From the NCBI RefSeq assembly GCF_020171805.1, contig NZ_JAIVAF010000001.1, positions 1,352,234 to 1,416,233 on the forward strand: 64,000 bases of DNA. Direction: 5' to 3'. Position numbers and translations under genes: made by a program. Each line of letters opens with the position of its first letter. Position 1 is the stretch's first letter. The notes beneath the pieces are model-generated. The model was not told where the DNA came from, ran no database searches, and saw only the letters and a list, made by a program, of their open reading frames with translations. This stretch comes from Guptibacillus algicola (GTDB taxonomy: Bacteria; Bacillota; Bacilli; Bacillales; Guptibacillaceae). This document shows, in pieces, positions 44,878 through 54,359 of this stretch.

Positions 44878-46249
44878 AACTTCCTAAACTCGATCCATTA
44901 CTACCCTTTAATCTATTGAGTAACTCGTAAAAAAATACTATTACTAGTCCCAGGAAAAAGGGTTTGAAATAAGCAGATATTGAATTAACAAAGACACTAA
45001 ATAAAATAAAATAGAATATGATTACGAGGATATACATTTGAAATAACTTTGATATGCTATTTTTATAAACAATATTTATGAATAATTTATTACTGATGTA
45101 TCCCATCAATAAATGTATAATAAACAACCCAGTATATCCAAAATCTGAGATTATTGAATCCCATGCAGTAGCAGTATTAAGATTTATCTCTCCGCCCCAA
45201 AGGTTATATAATAAGGAGCTTTGTTGAACGATTAATTGTCCAGAAAAACTGGTAGATTCGGTGTCCATTATTCCTAATCTATTAAGCATAGAATAGATTG
45301 GCTCAAATGTAACCGCTCCAAATGTAGCACTATTGTATTTAACTCCTGAATCAATATAAGACTGTAAGTTCGCAAGACTAGATGTTAGATATACATAGTT
45401 GGAAACGATTGTAGTTGTAAGATAATTTTCAGGTAATTGGAATGCAGTTAAATTACTAGTTAATTCAAAGGTCTTTTTCATACCATCATCACGTATATAA
45501 GCAATGTAATTAAAAATATTTAACCCTATTATTGCTAATAATATTTTCTTCCAATTCAATTTAAAAAGTATTAATTTGTTATATAGTGCCAAATTGCTTA
45601 TTAGTTTAGAGAGAATAAAAAAACCAAATGCTAACAATATTGGAGTTCTTGCAAAATAATAGGTGCTAAAGATAAATGCACTTAATAAAGGCAAATAACC
45701 AATTATCTTCATTTTAATACCATTATTCATTGAACTAAGAGTTCCTGATATAAAAGCAAGACCAACACACATATAAGACAAACTTTCTAAGACCGAAATC
45801 ACTAACGTATTTCCATAAATACTACGCTTAAAGAACTCTATTCTTATTAATTCAGAGTTTTGAAAATAAGTAATAACATTTCCATTAGCAAACTCATAGA
45901 CATTTAATATTCCGTATAACACTATTATCAAGAAGTTAATTATACTAAGTACGTAAAAAAAGGGCCTACCCATTAATTTGCGCTTGTCTTTGTTAGGCAT
46001 TTTATTATTTTTCTTAAGTGGTTTATAAGATAAAATAGTTCCTAAAAGAAACAAAAACCAAGTTATTATAAATGAAAGTGTGTATTGAGTCGAATACATA
46101 TTGTAATTTATTAATTTCAAACCATATAATCCTGTGCTTCCTCCCCAACAAAGTGTAAATATAGATAAAGGAGAAAAATATGTATTGTAAATTTTTTTAC
46201 TTACTAATAAGGACACTATGATAAATGATAAGCCTAATAACGTTAGCAT
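44861..46249 (-). CDS. wzy: O-antigen/capsule polymerase (Wzy-like)
   Basis: A 462-residue membrane protein with ten or more TM helices and a long loop between about residues 260 and 370 (ending SIISDFGYTGLFIIHLLMGY). This resembles the oligosaccharide repeat unit polymerase group (EpsG/O-antigen polymerase Wzy). Sequence is poorly conserved in this family, so the call depends on topology and on its position beside wzx, three GT2 genes and the Wzz/kinase pair. No other polymerase candidate exists in this locus. Confidence 0.75.
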   Translation of the reverse strand: MLTLLGLSFIIVSLLVSKKIYNTYFSPLSIFTLCWGGSTGLYGLKLINYNMYSTQYTLSFIITWFLFLLGTILSYKPLKKNNKMPNKDKRKLMGRPFFYVLSIINFLIIVLYGILNVYEFANGNVITYFQNSELIRIEFFKRSIYGNTLVISVLESLSYMCVGLAFISGTLSSMNNGIKMKIIGYLPLLSAFIFSTYYFARTPILLAFGFFILSKLISNLALYNKLILFKLNWKKILLAIIGLNIFNYIAYIRDDGMKKTFELTSNLTAFQLPENYLTTTIVSNYVYLTSSLANLQSYIDSGVKYNSATFGAVTFEPIYSMLNRLGIMDTESTSFSGQLIVQQSSLLYNLWGGEINLNTATAWDSIISDFGYTGLFIIHLLMGYISNKLFINIVYKNSISKLFQMYILVIIFYFILFSVFVNSISAYFKPFFLGLVIVFFYELLNRLKGSNGSSLGSCDQNI

Positions 46250-46274
46250 AATTTACCTCTTTTATTAACAGACT

Positions 46275-47177
46275 TTATACTTTCTTGATATTATGATCTC
46301 TTTTAAATATGTATCTATACTGATTGATACAAAATGAAAGTAATATACCAAGCCCGCTAATAGCTTTCAAAAGTTTAACCGCAATTTTAGAATGATGTTT
46401 TGAAAAATACTGAATCATACTTTTATTAAAGATCTTTTGTCTGTTTAAAGTAAGAAGTTTATTGAAGCTTTGACCCTGGTAATGTATCATTTCTGAAAAA
46501 GGATAAAAATGAATATCCCAACCTTTTTCCTTTATTCTCTTACAAAGATCAACTTCTTCAAACCAAATCCAAAAATTTTCATCAAACCCATTAAGCTCAC
46601 TTATTACTTCTCGCCTAATTAGCATGCAAGCTCCCATTATTTGATCAACATTTTTTACTTGTTTATAATCAAAATCATCCATTAAATATTCTTTATAATG
46701 CTTAAAATTCGGAAATACATGGTGTAACTTTAAGGTGATAAAAGAATATGATAATACTGTAGGAAACTTTCTACAAGATGCTTGAGTACTATAATCTGTA
46801 TTAAGTAGTTTGCAGCCTATTGCTGCAACATTCTTATTTTTACTATCATTAATATATTCAACCATTTTATATAAAGTTTGCTCGAATAGTATTGTGTCTG
46901 GATTAAGTAAGAATACAAAATTTGAATCTGAATTTCGTATAGCATGATTGTTTGCTTTAGCAAATCCCAAATTCTTTTTAGGGTTATAAAGAATGACATC
47001 TGGGTACTGCTCTAACACAGCTCCTACACTTCCATCTTCAGAATTATTATCCACCACATGTACATCGAAATCTACAGAACCACAAGTTTTGTAAATGGAA
47101 TCCAGACATTGTATTAGCAAATCTTTTGTATTCCAATTAACTATGATTATAGATACATTTACTTTCAAAAATTTCAC
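46275..47177 (-). CDS. Family 2 glycosyltransferase, rhamnosyltransferase-like
   Basis: A 300-residue GT-A enzyme. It has the N-terminal VSIIIVNWNTKDLLIQCLDSI, the DVHVVDNNSEDGS loop, the DXD-like LLNPDT motif and FDENFWIWFEEVDLCKRIKEKGW (acceptor-side ED). The NWN and WFEEVDL motifs are typical of rhamnosyltransferases of the WbbL type, matching the rhamnose genes nearby. Inverting transfer from dTDP-rhamnose to the growing repeat is likely. A C-terminal amphipathic region follows. Confidence 0.88.
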   Translation of the reverse strand: MKFLKVNVSIIIVNWNTKDLLIQCLDSIYKTCGSVDFDVHVVDNNSEDGSVGAVLEQYPDVILYNPKKNLGFAKANNHAIRNSDSNFVFLLNPDTILFEQTLYKMVEYINDSKNKNVAAIGCKLLNTDYSTQASCRKFPTVLSYSFITLKLHHVFPNFKHYKEYLMDDFDYKQVKNVDQIMGACMLIRREVISELNGFDENFWIWFEEVDLCKRIKEKGWDIHFYPFSEMIHYQGQSFNKLLTLNRQKIFNKSMIQYFSKHHSKIAVKLLKAISGLGILLSFCINQYRYIFKRDHNIKKV

Positions 47178-47195
47178 CTCATAAAAAGTATTATC

Positions 47196-48203
47196 TTATT
47201 TAACAAAATACACAGTTGAAGTTCGCTCGTTTTTAGTCGCATTTATAATTCGCCTTTTATGTAACATTTTAGGTAATAATCTAAATGCTTCGACTAGACC
47301 TTTTAACGACTTGTACTCTAACAATAAATAATAGATCAACCTTTTAAATTCTCTGGTAAGGATTAACAATCCATGTTTTCTAATATGGGATTTATCCAAA
47401 TTTTTTACTAACATGCAATAGTGGTTCCTCAATGAAATTAACTTTATGAAATCAGATTGTTTTTTTCTATTATCGATAATATCTTTGATTTTGTTATTGC
47501 CTGTCCCACTTATTGCACGCCCATGATGTGCAATTGCTTCTGGAACAAACACTAACTCCCATCCATAAGACCTGATCCTCCAACTTAGATCAATATCTTC
47601 TTTATAAGCAAGAAAATCTTCGTCAAAATATTCATTCTCAATTCGTACATCATTTAGAGTTTTCTTTCTGTAAATTGGAGCAGCACCAGAGATTCCAAAA
47701 ACATTTTTTTTAGAGTCAAATTTATTAAGTTCTTTGGAATTCTGCCCTCTGTCATAAGTATTTAGATTTCTATGAGCCTCTATGCCAGTTGTGTCAATAA
47801 CACTCAGTGACTGCATTTCATTAAAGTCATATTTAATCAACTTACCTGTAGCACCACCTAAAAGTGGGTTCGATTCCAACTCATTAATAATGTTTAAAGA
47901 ATAATTTTCATCAAGTATGACATCTGGGTTAATAATAGACACATACATACCCCGACTCATATTTATCCCTTGATTTGCTGCTCCACTATATCCAGTATTC
48001 TTGTTATTTAATACGATTTTCACTTGTTTAGGAAGATCTTTTATTATTTCTTTTGTATTATCTGTAGAATTATTATCAATTAATATTATTTCCACATTAA
48101 GTCCATTCTGATTAATGAGGCTAGGAATACAAGACTCTAAAAAATGTGCACTATTCCAATTAATTATTACAAAACTAATATGTATTTCTCCCATAAAATT
48201 CAC
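47196..48203 (-). CDS. Family 2 glycosyltransferase, rhamnosyltransferase-like
   Basis: A 335-residue GT-A enzyme with SFVIINWNSAHFLESCIPSL, IILIDNNSTDNT, the metal-site SIINPDVIL and FDEDFLAYKEDIDLSWRIRSYGW. It shares the NWN start and EDIDLSWR motif with the neighbour at 46275 but diverges elsewhere. Its C-terminal 80 residues (HYCMLVKNLDKSHIRKHG) are typical of rhamnosyltransferases. It ends 18 bases before the next transferase gene. Donor sugar is inferred from the family. Confidence 0.87.
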   Translation of the reverse strand: MNFMGEIHISFVIINWNSAHFLESCIPSLINQNGLNVEIILIDNNSTDNTKEIIKDLPKQVKIVLNNKNTGYSGAANQGINMSRGMYVSIINPDVILDENYSLNIINELESNPLLGGATGKLIKYDFNEMQSLSVIDTTGIEAHRNLNTYDRGQNSKELNKFDSKKNVFGISGAAPIYRKKTLNDVRIENEYFDEDFLAYKEDIDLSWRIRSYGWELVFVPEAIAHHGRAISGTGNNKIKDIIDNRKKQSDFIKLISLRNHYCMLVKNLDKSHIRKHGLLILTREFKRLIYYLLLEYKSLKGLVEAFRLLPKMLHKRRIINATKNERTSTVYFVK

Positions 48204-48211
48204 CCTGTTTC

Positions 48212-49129
48212 TTATTTCATATATGCTGAAAATTTGCGCACTAACCTAGGGGACAGAAATTCACTTTTTTTTCCGATCTTGTATCCGATAAACTTAACAA
48301 GTACTTCAATTAATGCTTTGGGAATGACTAGAACATATTTCTTAGCAATTAAGAACTTCAATTGTTCTATAATCATTCTTAAACCTTCTTTTTCATTTGA
48401 TGCATATTCTAATAAATAATCTGTTTCTTCAAACGCCATACCTATATCAAAATACCTCTTAAATTGTTGCTTATAAGTATAATTATGTGAATGGTAGACT
48501 TTGGCCTCGTTACTATAACAAACGTTATACCCACTTAAAATAACTTTAGAAGCCATTATCATGTCTTCATTTAGAATGATTTTCTCTGGAAAACCTTCAA
48601 ATTGTTCAAAACAAGTTCTTTTATACATACTGCATACATTTGAGTTAAAAAAAGTCTTAATTCCAATTTCTCTGATACTTTCTTTGTTTTTATATATTTT
48701 TTTATCCGGATAATTAAACCCTCTTGCAAATACCTCTAATATTCCTGCATCTTCTTTTGGTATCTGTCTTGCGTAGGAAATGAGGGTTTTCTCATCCAAC
48801 TCTTTATATAAATTACATATAAGAAAAGCATCATAAGGGATTGCATCTTGTGTCATATATAATAGGTAATCTCCATTAGCTAATCCAGCTAGCATATTTC
48901 TAGTGCCACCGTGGTCAAAATTATTATTTTTTATAACCTCAATAATAACTTCTGGATACATTTCCTTTATAATAGATAGAGTTTTATCAGTAGATGAAGA
49001 ATCCACAACAATAATTTCTAAGCTTTGAAAATGTGATAATTTTTGAGAATACAACTTATCTAGTAGTCTCACAATATATTTTTCGGCATTATAAGTTGGT
49101 ATTAATACTGAAATTAGTGTTTCCCTCAA
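48212..49129 (-). CDS. Family 2 glycosyltransferase
   Basis: A 305-residue GT-A enzyme. Motifs are LISVLIPTYNAEKYIVRLLDKL, IIVVDSSSTDKT, DHGGTRNMLAGLANGDYLLYMTQDA (nucleotide-sugar site) and the acceptor-side ILNEDMIMASKVILSGY. The DHGGTRN signature places it near the rhamnosyltransferase RfbN-type branch. Its start codon directly abuts the stop of the phosphoglycosyltransferase, so it is likely to add the second sugar. Confidence 0.87.
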   Translation of the reverse strand: MRETLISVLIPTYNAEKYIVRLLDKLYSQKLSHFQSLEIIVVDSSSTDKTLSIIKEMYPEVIIEVIKNNNFDHGGTRNMLAGLANGDYLLYMTQDAIPYDAFLICNLYKELDEKTLISYARQIPKEDAGILEVFARGFNYPDKKIYKNKESIREIGIKTFFNSNVCSMYKRTCFEQFEGFPEKIILNEDMIMASKVILSGYNVCYSNEAKVYHSHNYTYKQQFKRYFDIGMAFEETDYLLEYASNEKEGLRMIIEQLKFLIAKKYVLVIPKALIEVLVKFIGYKIGKKSEFLSPRLVRKFSAYMK

Positions 49130-49801
49130 TTAGTATGCTCCCTTTCTCAATAAGACCATAGAAATTGTCTTAACCATTATTTTAAGATCAAATACGAGGG
49201 ATTGGTTATGTACATAATAAAGCTCTAAGTCGACTCTCTCAGGGTACATCACTTCACTTCTTCCACTTACTTGCCAATATCCTGTTACTCCAGGCTTAAC
49301 TGATAAAAATTCAGTTGTTTGACTCTTGTACTCTATTAATTCTTGCTTAACGACTGGACGTGGACCAACCAAACTCATACTTCCAAGAAGGACATTTATT
49401 AACTGTGGCAATTCATCTAGACTAGTAGACCTTAGAAACCTACCCAATTTTGTAACTCTGGGGTCTTCATGTTGTTCTAACTTGTAATTATTTGCAATAT
49501 ATTTCTTATATAACTCATCATCGCTTTTCAGTTTTTCTTCAGCATTTACTATCATAGAACGAAATTTATATATATAAAACTCCTTTTTGTTCTTACCTAT
49601 CCTTTTTTGTTTAAAGAAAACTGGCCCCTTATTATCACCAAATAAATATAAAGAACTAATAATAAGGAATACTGGTAGTATTAATATCAAACCCGAAAGT
49701 GCACCAACAATATCTATTAATCTTTTAGTTATTAAATATATTTTTTTAGAAGCCACATTTTCTCTTAGCAATATTCTTGAATCAGCTTTTGGTGATTCCA
49801 T
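49130..49801 (-). CDS. Phosphoglycosyltransferase of the capsule-type locus
   Basis: A 223-residue enzyme with a membrane segment ([27 protein letters not shown]), [22 protein letters not shown], the catalytic [21 protein letters not shown] and [15 protein letters not shown]. The YWQVSGRS ending is that of hexose-phosphate transferases (WbaP/CpsE branch) rather than PglC, so glucose or galactose 1-phosphate is the probable first sugar. It precedes the three GT2 genes and follows the kinase gene. Confidence 0.92.
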   Translation of the reverse strand: MESPKADSRILLRENVASKKIYLITKRLIDIVGALSGLILILPVFLIISSLYLFGDNKGPVFFKQKRIGKNKKEFYIYKFRSMIVNAEEKLKSDDELYKKYIANNYKLEQHEDPRVTKLGRFLRSTSLDELPQLINVLLGSMSLVGPRPVVKQELIEYKSQTTEFLSVKPGVTGYWQVSGRSEVMYPERVDLELYYVHNQSLVFDLKIMVKTISMVLLRKGAY

Positions 49802-49834
49802 CGCAACTTCCCCTCTCGTAGTCTTTTCTCTTAA

Positions 49835-50533
49835 TTAACTTTGTGAATAATAATAATAGCTACCTTCGGTCATCTTCTTTCTGTTCAAAATTACTCCAAG
49901 CAGCTTACTATTAACACTTGCAAGTCTATCCTTCGCCTTCACTGCAGCTTCCTTATCAGTTGTCCCACTACTAACTACTAAAACCGAACCCTTGACTTTA
50001 TTCGCAACAATCTGTGCATCGGCCACTGCAAGAACTGGCGGGCAGTCGAATAGTATAACATCATAGTGTCGAAGTGCTTCATCAATAAGAATATCCATCC
50101 CTTTTGAACCAAGAAGCTCTGATGGATTGGGTGGAACAGGACCACTTGTTAAAACGTTAAGATTAGGGACTTCTGTCTCCTGTATAACGTCGACTAAATC
50201 AGCCTGACGAGTGAGGATATTTGTAATCCCTCTTGTATTCATTGTTCTGAATGTGTAATGAACAGTTGGCTTACGCAAATCAGCGTCCACAATTAAGACG
50301 CTTTTTCCTTGTTGAGCAAGAACTACCCCCAAGTTAGCAATCGTTGTTGATTTCCCTTCCATCGGTCCTGAAGAAGTAACCATGATCGTTCGAACCTCTT
50401 CTTCTACAGAAGCGAACTGGATGTTTGTTCTGATTGTTCGATATTGCTCTGCAATAGGTGACTTAGGATTCTGATGCGTTAAGAGACTTCTTTCTTTATC
50501 CACGTGTATAGACTTTCTATTTTTACGACTCAA
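49835..50533 (-). CDS. Tyrosine autokinase CpsD/YwqD-type
   Basis: A 232-residue BY-kinase. All nucleotide motifs are intact: Walker A SSGPMEGKSTTIANLG (about 54-69), Walker A' VLIVDADLRKP (about 81-91) and Walker B VILFDCPPVL. The C-terminus carries a tyrosine cluster (YYYY in the last eight residues) for autophosphorylation. It works with the overlapping Wzz-like protein to control polymer length and export, and is the target of the PHP phosphatase at 51509. It contrasts with the degenerate homologue at 25787. Confidence 0.95.
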   Translation of the reverse strand: MSRKNRKSIHVDKERSLLTHQNPKSPIAEQYRTIRTNIQFASVEEEVRTIMVTSSGPMEGKSTTIANLGVVLAQQGKSVLIVDADLRKPTVHYTFRTMNTRGITNILTRQADLVDVIQETEVPNLNVLTSGPVPPNPSELLGSKGMDILIDEALRHYDVILFDCPPVLAVADAQIVANKVKGSVLVVSSGTTDKEAAVKAKDRLASVNSKLLGVILNRKKMTEGSYYYYSQS

Positions 50534-51263
50534 CCGTTTCCCCCCTTACTGATTTTTTTGCATTGCGCTTTAATGAACCTACTTCTTTATCCTCAATAAT
50601 TGCAATTGTTCCAAGTACTGGCAGTCCAAGCAACTTTTCAATGTCATTTTCATCTTTTATCGTGTTGTCAAGGTAGTCCAGTAAAAATGCAAGACCAACA
50701 CCAACCATTAGTCCTACCACAAGTGCAATCACCATATTTAAAATAGGCTTAGGATCAACTGGATTTGGTGTTCCTTCAAAATTAGCTTCCGAAAGAACAC
50801 TTACATTATCAACATTCATGATGTTACTAATTTTATTTTCAAAGACTTTGGCTGTGGTATTTGCAATTTTTACAGCTACTGCTGGATCAGCATCTTTAAC
50901 CTCAATAGAAACTACTTGTGAATTCTGTTCGTTACTTACTGTGATTTTTTCATTTAAGTCACTCGTTGATATATTTAAATCAACCTTATCTGTAACCTCA
51001 TCTAGGATAGTTGGACTTTTTATGATGACACTATATGTATTGATTAGTTCAACATTTGTTTTCACCTGATTGTAATCGAAACCATTCTCAGAACTTTCTT
51101 TTTGGTTTACTAGAATTTGAGTAGACGCTTGGTATATCGGGGTTAGTAGAAAGTAAGATACGATGCCACTAGTCGCTGTAGCAACCAACGTTATAAGTAG
51201 AATAAGAGAGAGTCGCTTTTTCAAAACTTCGAATATTTCCTTCAAGCTAAATGTTTCTTCCAT
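50523..51263 (-). CDS. Wzz/CpsC-like polysaccharide co-polymerase
   Basis: About 246 residues from ATG 51263 (MEETFSLKEIFEVLKKRL), six bases behind GGAGG; a further 22 codons of open frame lie upstream. Two TM helices (about 20-40 and 178-200) flank the external Wzz domain. The second is preceded by NPVDPKPILNMVIALVVGLMVG. The cytosolic tail activates the kinase encoded just downstream, with which it overlaps by 11 bases. It regulates chain length of the rhamnose-containing polymer. Confidence 0.93.
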   Translation of the reverse strand: MEETFSLKEIFEVLKKRLSLILLITLVATATSGIVSYFLLTPIYQASTQILVNQKESSENGFDYNQVKTNVELINTYSVIIKSPTILDEVTDKVDLNISTSDLNEKITVSNEQNSQVVSIEVKDADPAVAVKIANTTAKVFENKISNIMNVDNVSVLSEANFEGTPNPVDPKPILNMVIALVVGLMVGVGLAFLLDYLDNTIKDENDIEKLLGLPVLGTIAIIEDKEVGSLKRNAKKSVRGETVES

Positions 51264-51508
51264 TAGATGCCTCCAGCAAAATATAAATATTTTTCTTAAT
51301 TGAGTAACATTTTCCAGTTCAGATTTCACTATAACATAGAATCACAATGAATTTTAGACAGATTTTCCAGATTCACCCCCATGAAAATAGTAATAGTAAG
51401 AAAGGCACGGATTAATTTGTCGAATTCAGTCGATGAAAGTGTTTACATAGTTAACATCTATGTTTTTTTGTCGAAAGTTTTACGTTACCTTTAATTTGTA
51501 ATTTCATC

Positions 51509-52276
51509 TTAAAATATTCCAAGAAACTTCTTTTTCTTAATAACTTCCGGTAGTTCTTTTGATACCATTTTCCCTCGAATCATATCTTCAGCATTTTCTT
51601 GAAGCATATATCTAGTAGATATGTCGAATTCTCGTTCTACCGCTTCAAATGAATCACCTAAGTCAAAAGGCCTATTCGTGATATTATGAGCATCGGAAGC
51701 CACAAAATGAGCAAGGTTATGATAAATTAAATCCATAGAAAACTTTTGAATTTTCTTCCCCATTTTACCTGTAACACTTGATCCAGTCAGTTGACTAAGT
51801 GCTCCTTCTTGTATTAGCTTATAAAGCTTATCAGGGTTCTCCATAATTTCTCGATTTCGTTCAGGGTGGACAATTATTGGTATAATTCCATTTACTTGAA
51901 GATCAAAGAGGAGTTTATTTGCATAGCGTGGTAGATGACTAGACGGAAATTCAATCAATATGTAATTACCAGTTTCATTTACAGTTAATAAATCGTCACC
52001 CTTTATATCCTCAACTAATTCTCCGTAAATCCTATTCTCCTGTCCAGGCAATATCTCGATACCGATACCTTCTTGTTGAAGTCTTTCATTCAATAATTCT
52101 ACTTCCTTCAATATGATAGCTTTTTCGTTTACAAACGTACCATTTCGATGATGTGGGCTAGCCACAATCTTTGTGATACCCTGGTCATAAGCTTGTCGAG
52201 CCATTGCAAGACTATCATCTATCGTTTTTGCACCATCATCGATTCCAGGTAAAATGTGGGAGTGAATATCAATCAT
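51509..52276 (-). CDS. Tyrosine-protein phosphatase CpsB/YwqE (PHP family)
   Basis: About 255 residues from ATG 52276 behind AAAGGAGAG. The PHP-domain metal ligands are visible: MIDIHSHILPGIDDGAKT, SPHHRNG, GQENRIYGE, PIIVHPERN and VASDAHN. It dephosphorylates the tyrosine cluster of CpsD-type kinases. It heads the capsule-type locus but is separated by about 245 bases from the wzz-like gene, so it may have its own transcript. Divergent from it is the LCP gene. Confidence 0.94.
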   Translation of the reverse strand: MIDIHSHILPGIDDGAKTIDDSLAMARQAYDQGITKIVASPHHRNGTFVNEKAIILKEVELLNERLQQEGIGIEILPGQENRIYGELVEDIKGDDLLTVNETGNYILIEFPSSHLPRYANKLLFDLQVNGIIPIIVHPERNREIMENPDKLYKLIQEGALSQLTGSSVTGKMGKKIQKFSMDLIYHNLAHFVASDAHNITNRPFDLGDSFEAVEREFDISTRYMLQENAEDMIRGKMVSKELPEVIKKKKFLGIF

Positions 52277-52440
52277 ATTCTTCTCTCCTTTCAAAATTTT
52301 CATTTATTAATAGAGTAGCATACTTCTCTATCGTCTTTTTTGAAGTTTTCTTGAAATTTTCAGTGCGTGTCTTACAAGCAACTGTTTGATTTTACCATAA
52401 ATGTTTGCCTTGTATATCCTTTTTTATTTTTGGAAGGTAT

Positions 52441-52469
52441 TTACTTTGGCTTTTTCATGGACGTATAAT
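52441..52469 (+). promoter_or_regulatory. Probable sigma-A promoter of the LCP gene
   Basis: TTACTT or TTTACT as -35 at about 52440-52446, 17-18 bases, then a consensus -10 TATAAT at 52464-52469. The start codon is 60 bases downstream. It lies in the gap divergent to the PHP phosphatase gene. Confidence 0.5.
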
Positions 52470-52529
52470 ATAGGTTAGTATTTTGCACTTATCATTCTTT
52501 ATTAACTAATAGAAAGCTGGAATGTAACT

Positions 52530-53435
52530 ATGAAAAAATTCTTACTCATTACAGGTATTGTTCTGGGAATTATCCTACTATCTGTTGGAGGGTATGCTTA
52601 CTACTTATATTCTTCGGTAAAGGATACCGCGAGTTCAATGCATGAGCCAATTAACCGTGAGACATCATCTATGCGCTCTGAAAATGTGAATATGACCGAA
52701 AAAGATCCCATTTCGATTCTTCTTGTTGGGGTAGATGAGCGCGGTAACGATCAGGGACGTTCAGATACAATGATTATGATTACATTAAACCCTAACGATG
52801 AATCAATGTATATGTTCAACCTCCCCCGTGATACTAGAACTGAAATTGTAGGTCGTGGAACGATTGAGAAAATGAATCACGCTTATGCCTATGGTGGCGT
52901 TGAAATGACTATGGACACTGTGGAAAACTTCCTTGATGTACCAATCGATTATTACTTCAAAGTAAATATGGAAGCATTTAAAGATGTGGTTTCTACACTC
53001 GGTGGTGTAACAGTGGATAACCCTCTTTCGTTCGACTATGAAGGATATAGCTTTCCTAAGGGAGAGCTGGAACTGAATGCACAGGAAGCTCTTGCTTTTT
53101 CACGTATGCGTTATGATGATCCCAAAGGGGATCTTGGACGTAACGACCGTCAGCGTGAAGTCATTAAGGCGATTATTGATGAGGGTGCTAGTGTAGGTAG
53201 CATCAATAAGATTGGTAGCCTACTCGATGCTGTTGGTAGTAATGTAAAAACAAATATGACATTCGAAGAAATGAACAATATCTTTCAAAACTATCGTAGT
53301 GCACGGAAGAATATGAATACATTTGAGATTAGTGGTCATGGAAGAATGATTGATAACCTCTGGTATTATATTGTTCCTGAACAGGAAAGACAGATAATCA
53401 CTCAAAAATTGAAGGATCATCTTGATATTAGTTAA
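52530..53435 (+). CDS. LytR-CpsA-Psr (LCP) family glycopolymer ligase
   Basis: A 301-residue protein with one N-terminal TM helix (FLLITGIVLGIILLSVGGYAYYLY) and an external LCP domain. It has ISILLVGVDERGNDQGRSDTMIMITLNP, NLPRDTRTEIVG (pyrophosphate-binding Arg), INHAYAYGG-like MNHAYAYGG, and AFSRMRYDDPKGDLGRNDRQREVI. LCP enzymes attach undecaprenyl-linked polymers to peptidoglycan. Divergent placement beside the capsule-type locus suggests that it anchors that polymer to the wall. Length is that of a minimal LCP protein without C-terminal extension. Confidence 0.95.
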   Translation: MKKFLLITGIVLGIILLSVGGYAYYLYSSVKDTASSMHEPINRETSSMRSENVNMTEKDPISILLVGVDERGNDQGRSDTMIMITLNPNDESMYMFNLPRDTRTEIVGRGTIEKMNHAYAYGGVEMTMDTVENFLDVPIDYYFKVNMEAFKDVVSTLGGVTVDNPLSFDYEGYSFPKGELELNAQEALAFSRMRYDDPKGDLGRNDRQREVIKAIIDEGASVGSINKIGSLLDAVGSNVKTNMTFEEMNNIFQNYRSARKNMNTFEISGHGRMIDNLWYYIVPEQERQIITQKLKDHLDIS

Positions 53436-53441
53436 TAAAGA

Positions 53442-53475
53442 AAAGCTGACATAAACTCATGTCAGCTTTCTTTTT
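53442..53475 (+). terminator. Terminator of the LCP gene
   Basis: Perfect 11-bp stem AAAGCTGACAT/ATGTCAGCTTT with a 6-base loop, followed by CTTTTTTG. It begins six bases beyond the stop codon. Confidence 0.92.
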
Positions 53476-53623
53476 TGTATTTTCTATAAGTTAACAGGGT
53501 TTTTGCTATATATCCCTAAAATAATAAGCACTTTTCGACACCATTTGTAAGCGTATACATGTATAATATAAGAAGAGTTACCCTGCTTCAAATGAAAGGC
53601 ATTTCATTGAAGGGGATGAGGAT

Positions 53624-53743
53624 ATGGAAAGATACGAAACTGGCAGCCTGGGTAAAGGAATGGTTTGGGGCATTTCGTTAAGTATTCCTCTATGGGTCTC
53701 TTTGATTGGGTGGGCTAAGATTCTTGTGATGATTTGGAAATAG
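53624..53743 (+). CDS. 39-residue membrane microprotein, copy 1
   Basis: Translates as a 39-residue peptide with start MERYETGSLGKGMVWG and one TM helix, ISLSIPLWVSLIGWAKILVMI. A GGGGATGAGG site lies upstream and a terminator begins 12 bases after the stop. A paralogue at 54188-54307 shares about two thirds of its residues, with the block KGMVWGISLSIPLW identical. Conservation between copies plus proper signals make it a real gene. Function unknown; insertion of a small helix next to a larger membrane partner is a common mode. Confidence 0.8.
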   Translation: MERYETGSLGKGMVWGISLSIPLWVSLIGWAKILVMIWK

Positions 53744-53755
53744 AATAGAGAGAAG

Positions 53756-53783
53756 AAAAAGGGTAGCGCTGCTATCCTTTTTT
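53756..53783 (+). terminator. Terminator of microprotein 1
   Basis: Stem AAAAAGGGTAGC/GCTATCCTTTTT with one G-T pair and a three-base loop, then TTTTTTG. Confidence 0.85.
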
Positions 53784-53820
53784 GTTTTTTGTGTAAAGGT
53801 TATAGCTTCCTATTAGTTAT

Positions 53821-53973
53821 TCATTGCGTAGTAGATTGATAACTTTTTAAGAGTATACTCTTAATTTCTTCGATATATGGTTTAACGGATCCCTGGTTTT
53901 GTTTTTCCGACTCGACTGTCTTTACAAACTGTTCAATTTCATCCCATTTAATTTGGTTACTCTGATTACTCAC
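53821..53973 (-). CDS. Possible 50-residue hydrophilic protein
   Basis: A frame starting at GTG 53973, with GAGG a few bases upstream, gives 50 residues including IKWDEIEQFVKTVESEKQ and VKPYIEEIKSILLKSY. It is charged and helical with no TM segment. It lies between the two microprotein genes on the other strand. The amphipathic pattern and ribosome site favour a real gene, but there is no paralogue or motif to confirm it, and the GTG start is weak evidence. Confidence 0.45.
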   Translation of the reverse strand: MSNQSNQIKWDEIEQFVKTVESEKQNQGSVKPYIEEIKSILLKSYQSTTQ

Positions 53974-54187
53974 AGTCCTCACTGCCTTCCTATGCTTTTT
54001 AGATGGTATACCCGAAATTATGAAACTCTAACATTCTAATAATGATAAGTTTCGTAATTTTACCATCTGTGGTGACAGTCGCATATTAATTACTAAAGGC
54101 GATTTCTATAAAGTATAAAAAAGTTTCTAACGGGTATACTAATTAAAAGAGAATTTTTGATGGTCTACCTTAAAAGGAGATGAAGAA

Positions 54188-54307
54188 ATGCAGAGCTACG
54201 AAGAAGGAAACTTCGCTAAGGGTATGGTATGGGGCATTTCACTAAGTATTCCACTCTGGATCTCACTAGCCGGTTGGGCAAAAATTATGATAAAAGTAGT
54301 TAGTTAA
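54188..54307 (+). CDS. 39-residue membrane microprotein, copy 2
   Basis: A 39-residue peptide, MQSYEEGNFAKGMVWG followed by a TM helix ISLSIPLWISLAGWAKIMI. An AAAGGAGATG site lies about eight bases upstream. It is a paralogue of the gene at 53624-53743: the conserved pieces are Y-E-x-G, KGMVWGISLSIPLW and GWAKI. It is closed by its own terminator, which also serves the convergent small gene at 54358. Function is unknown. Confidence 0.82.
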   Translation: MQSYEEGNFAKGMVWGISLSIPLWISLAGWAKIMIKVVS

Positions 54308-54323
54308 AAGTACAAAATATATA

Positions 54324-54359
54324 AAAAGACCATCTGAATGTAATCAGATGGTCTTTTTT
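54324..54359. terminator. Bidirectional terminator between microprotein 2 and the 42-residue gene
   Basis: Stem AGACCATCTGA/TCAGATGGTCT with an ATGTAA loop and A/T tracts on both sides, so it works in both directions. Confidence 0.88.

Noticed and set aside
51441..51466. Plus-strand hairpin followed by T-tract (ACATAG/CTATGT)
   Set aside because: It looks like a terminator on the plus strand but no plus-strand gene precedes it.
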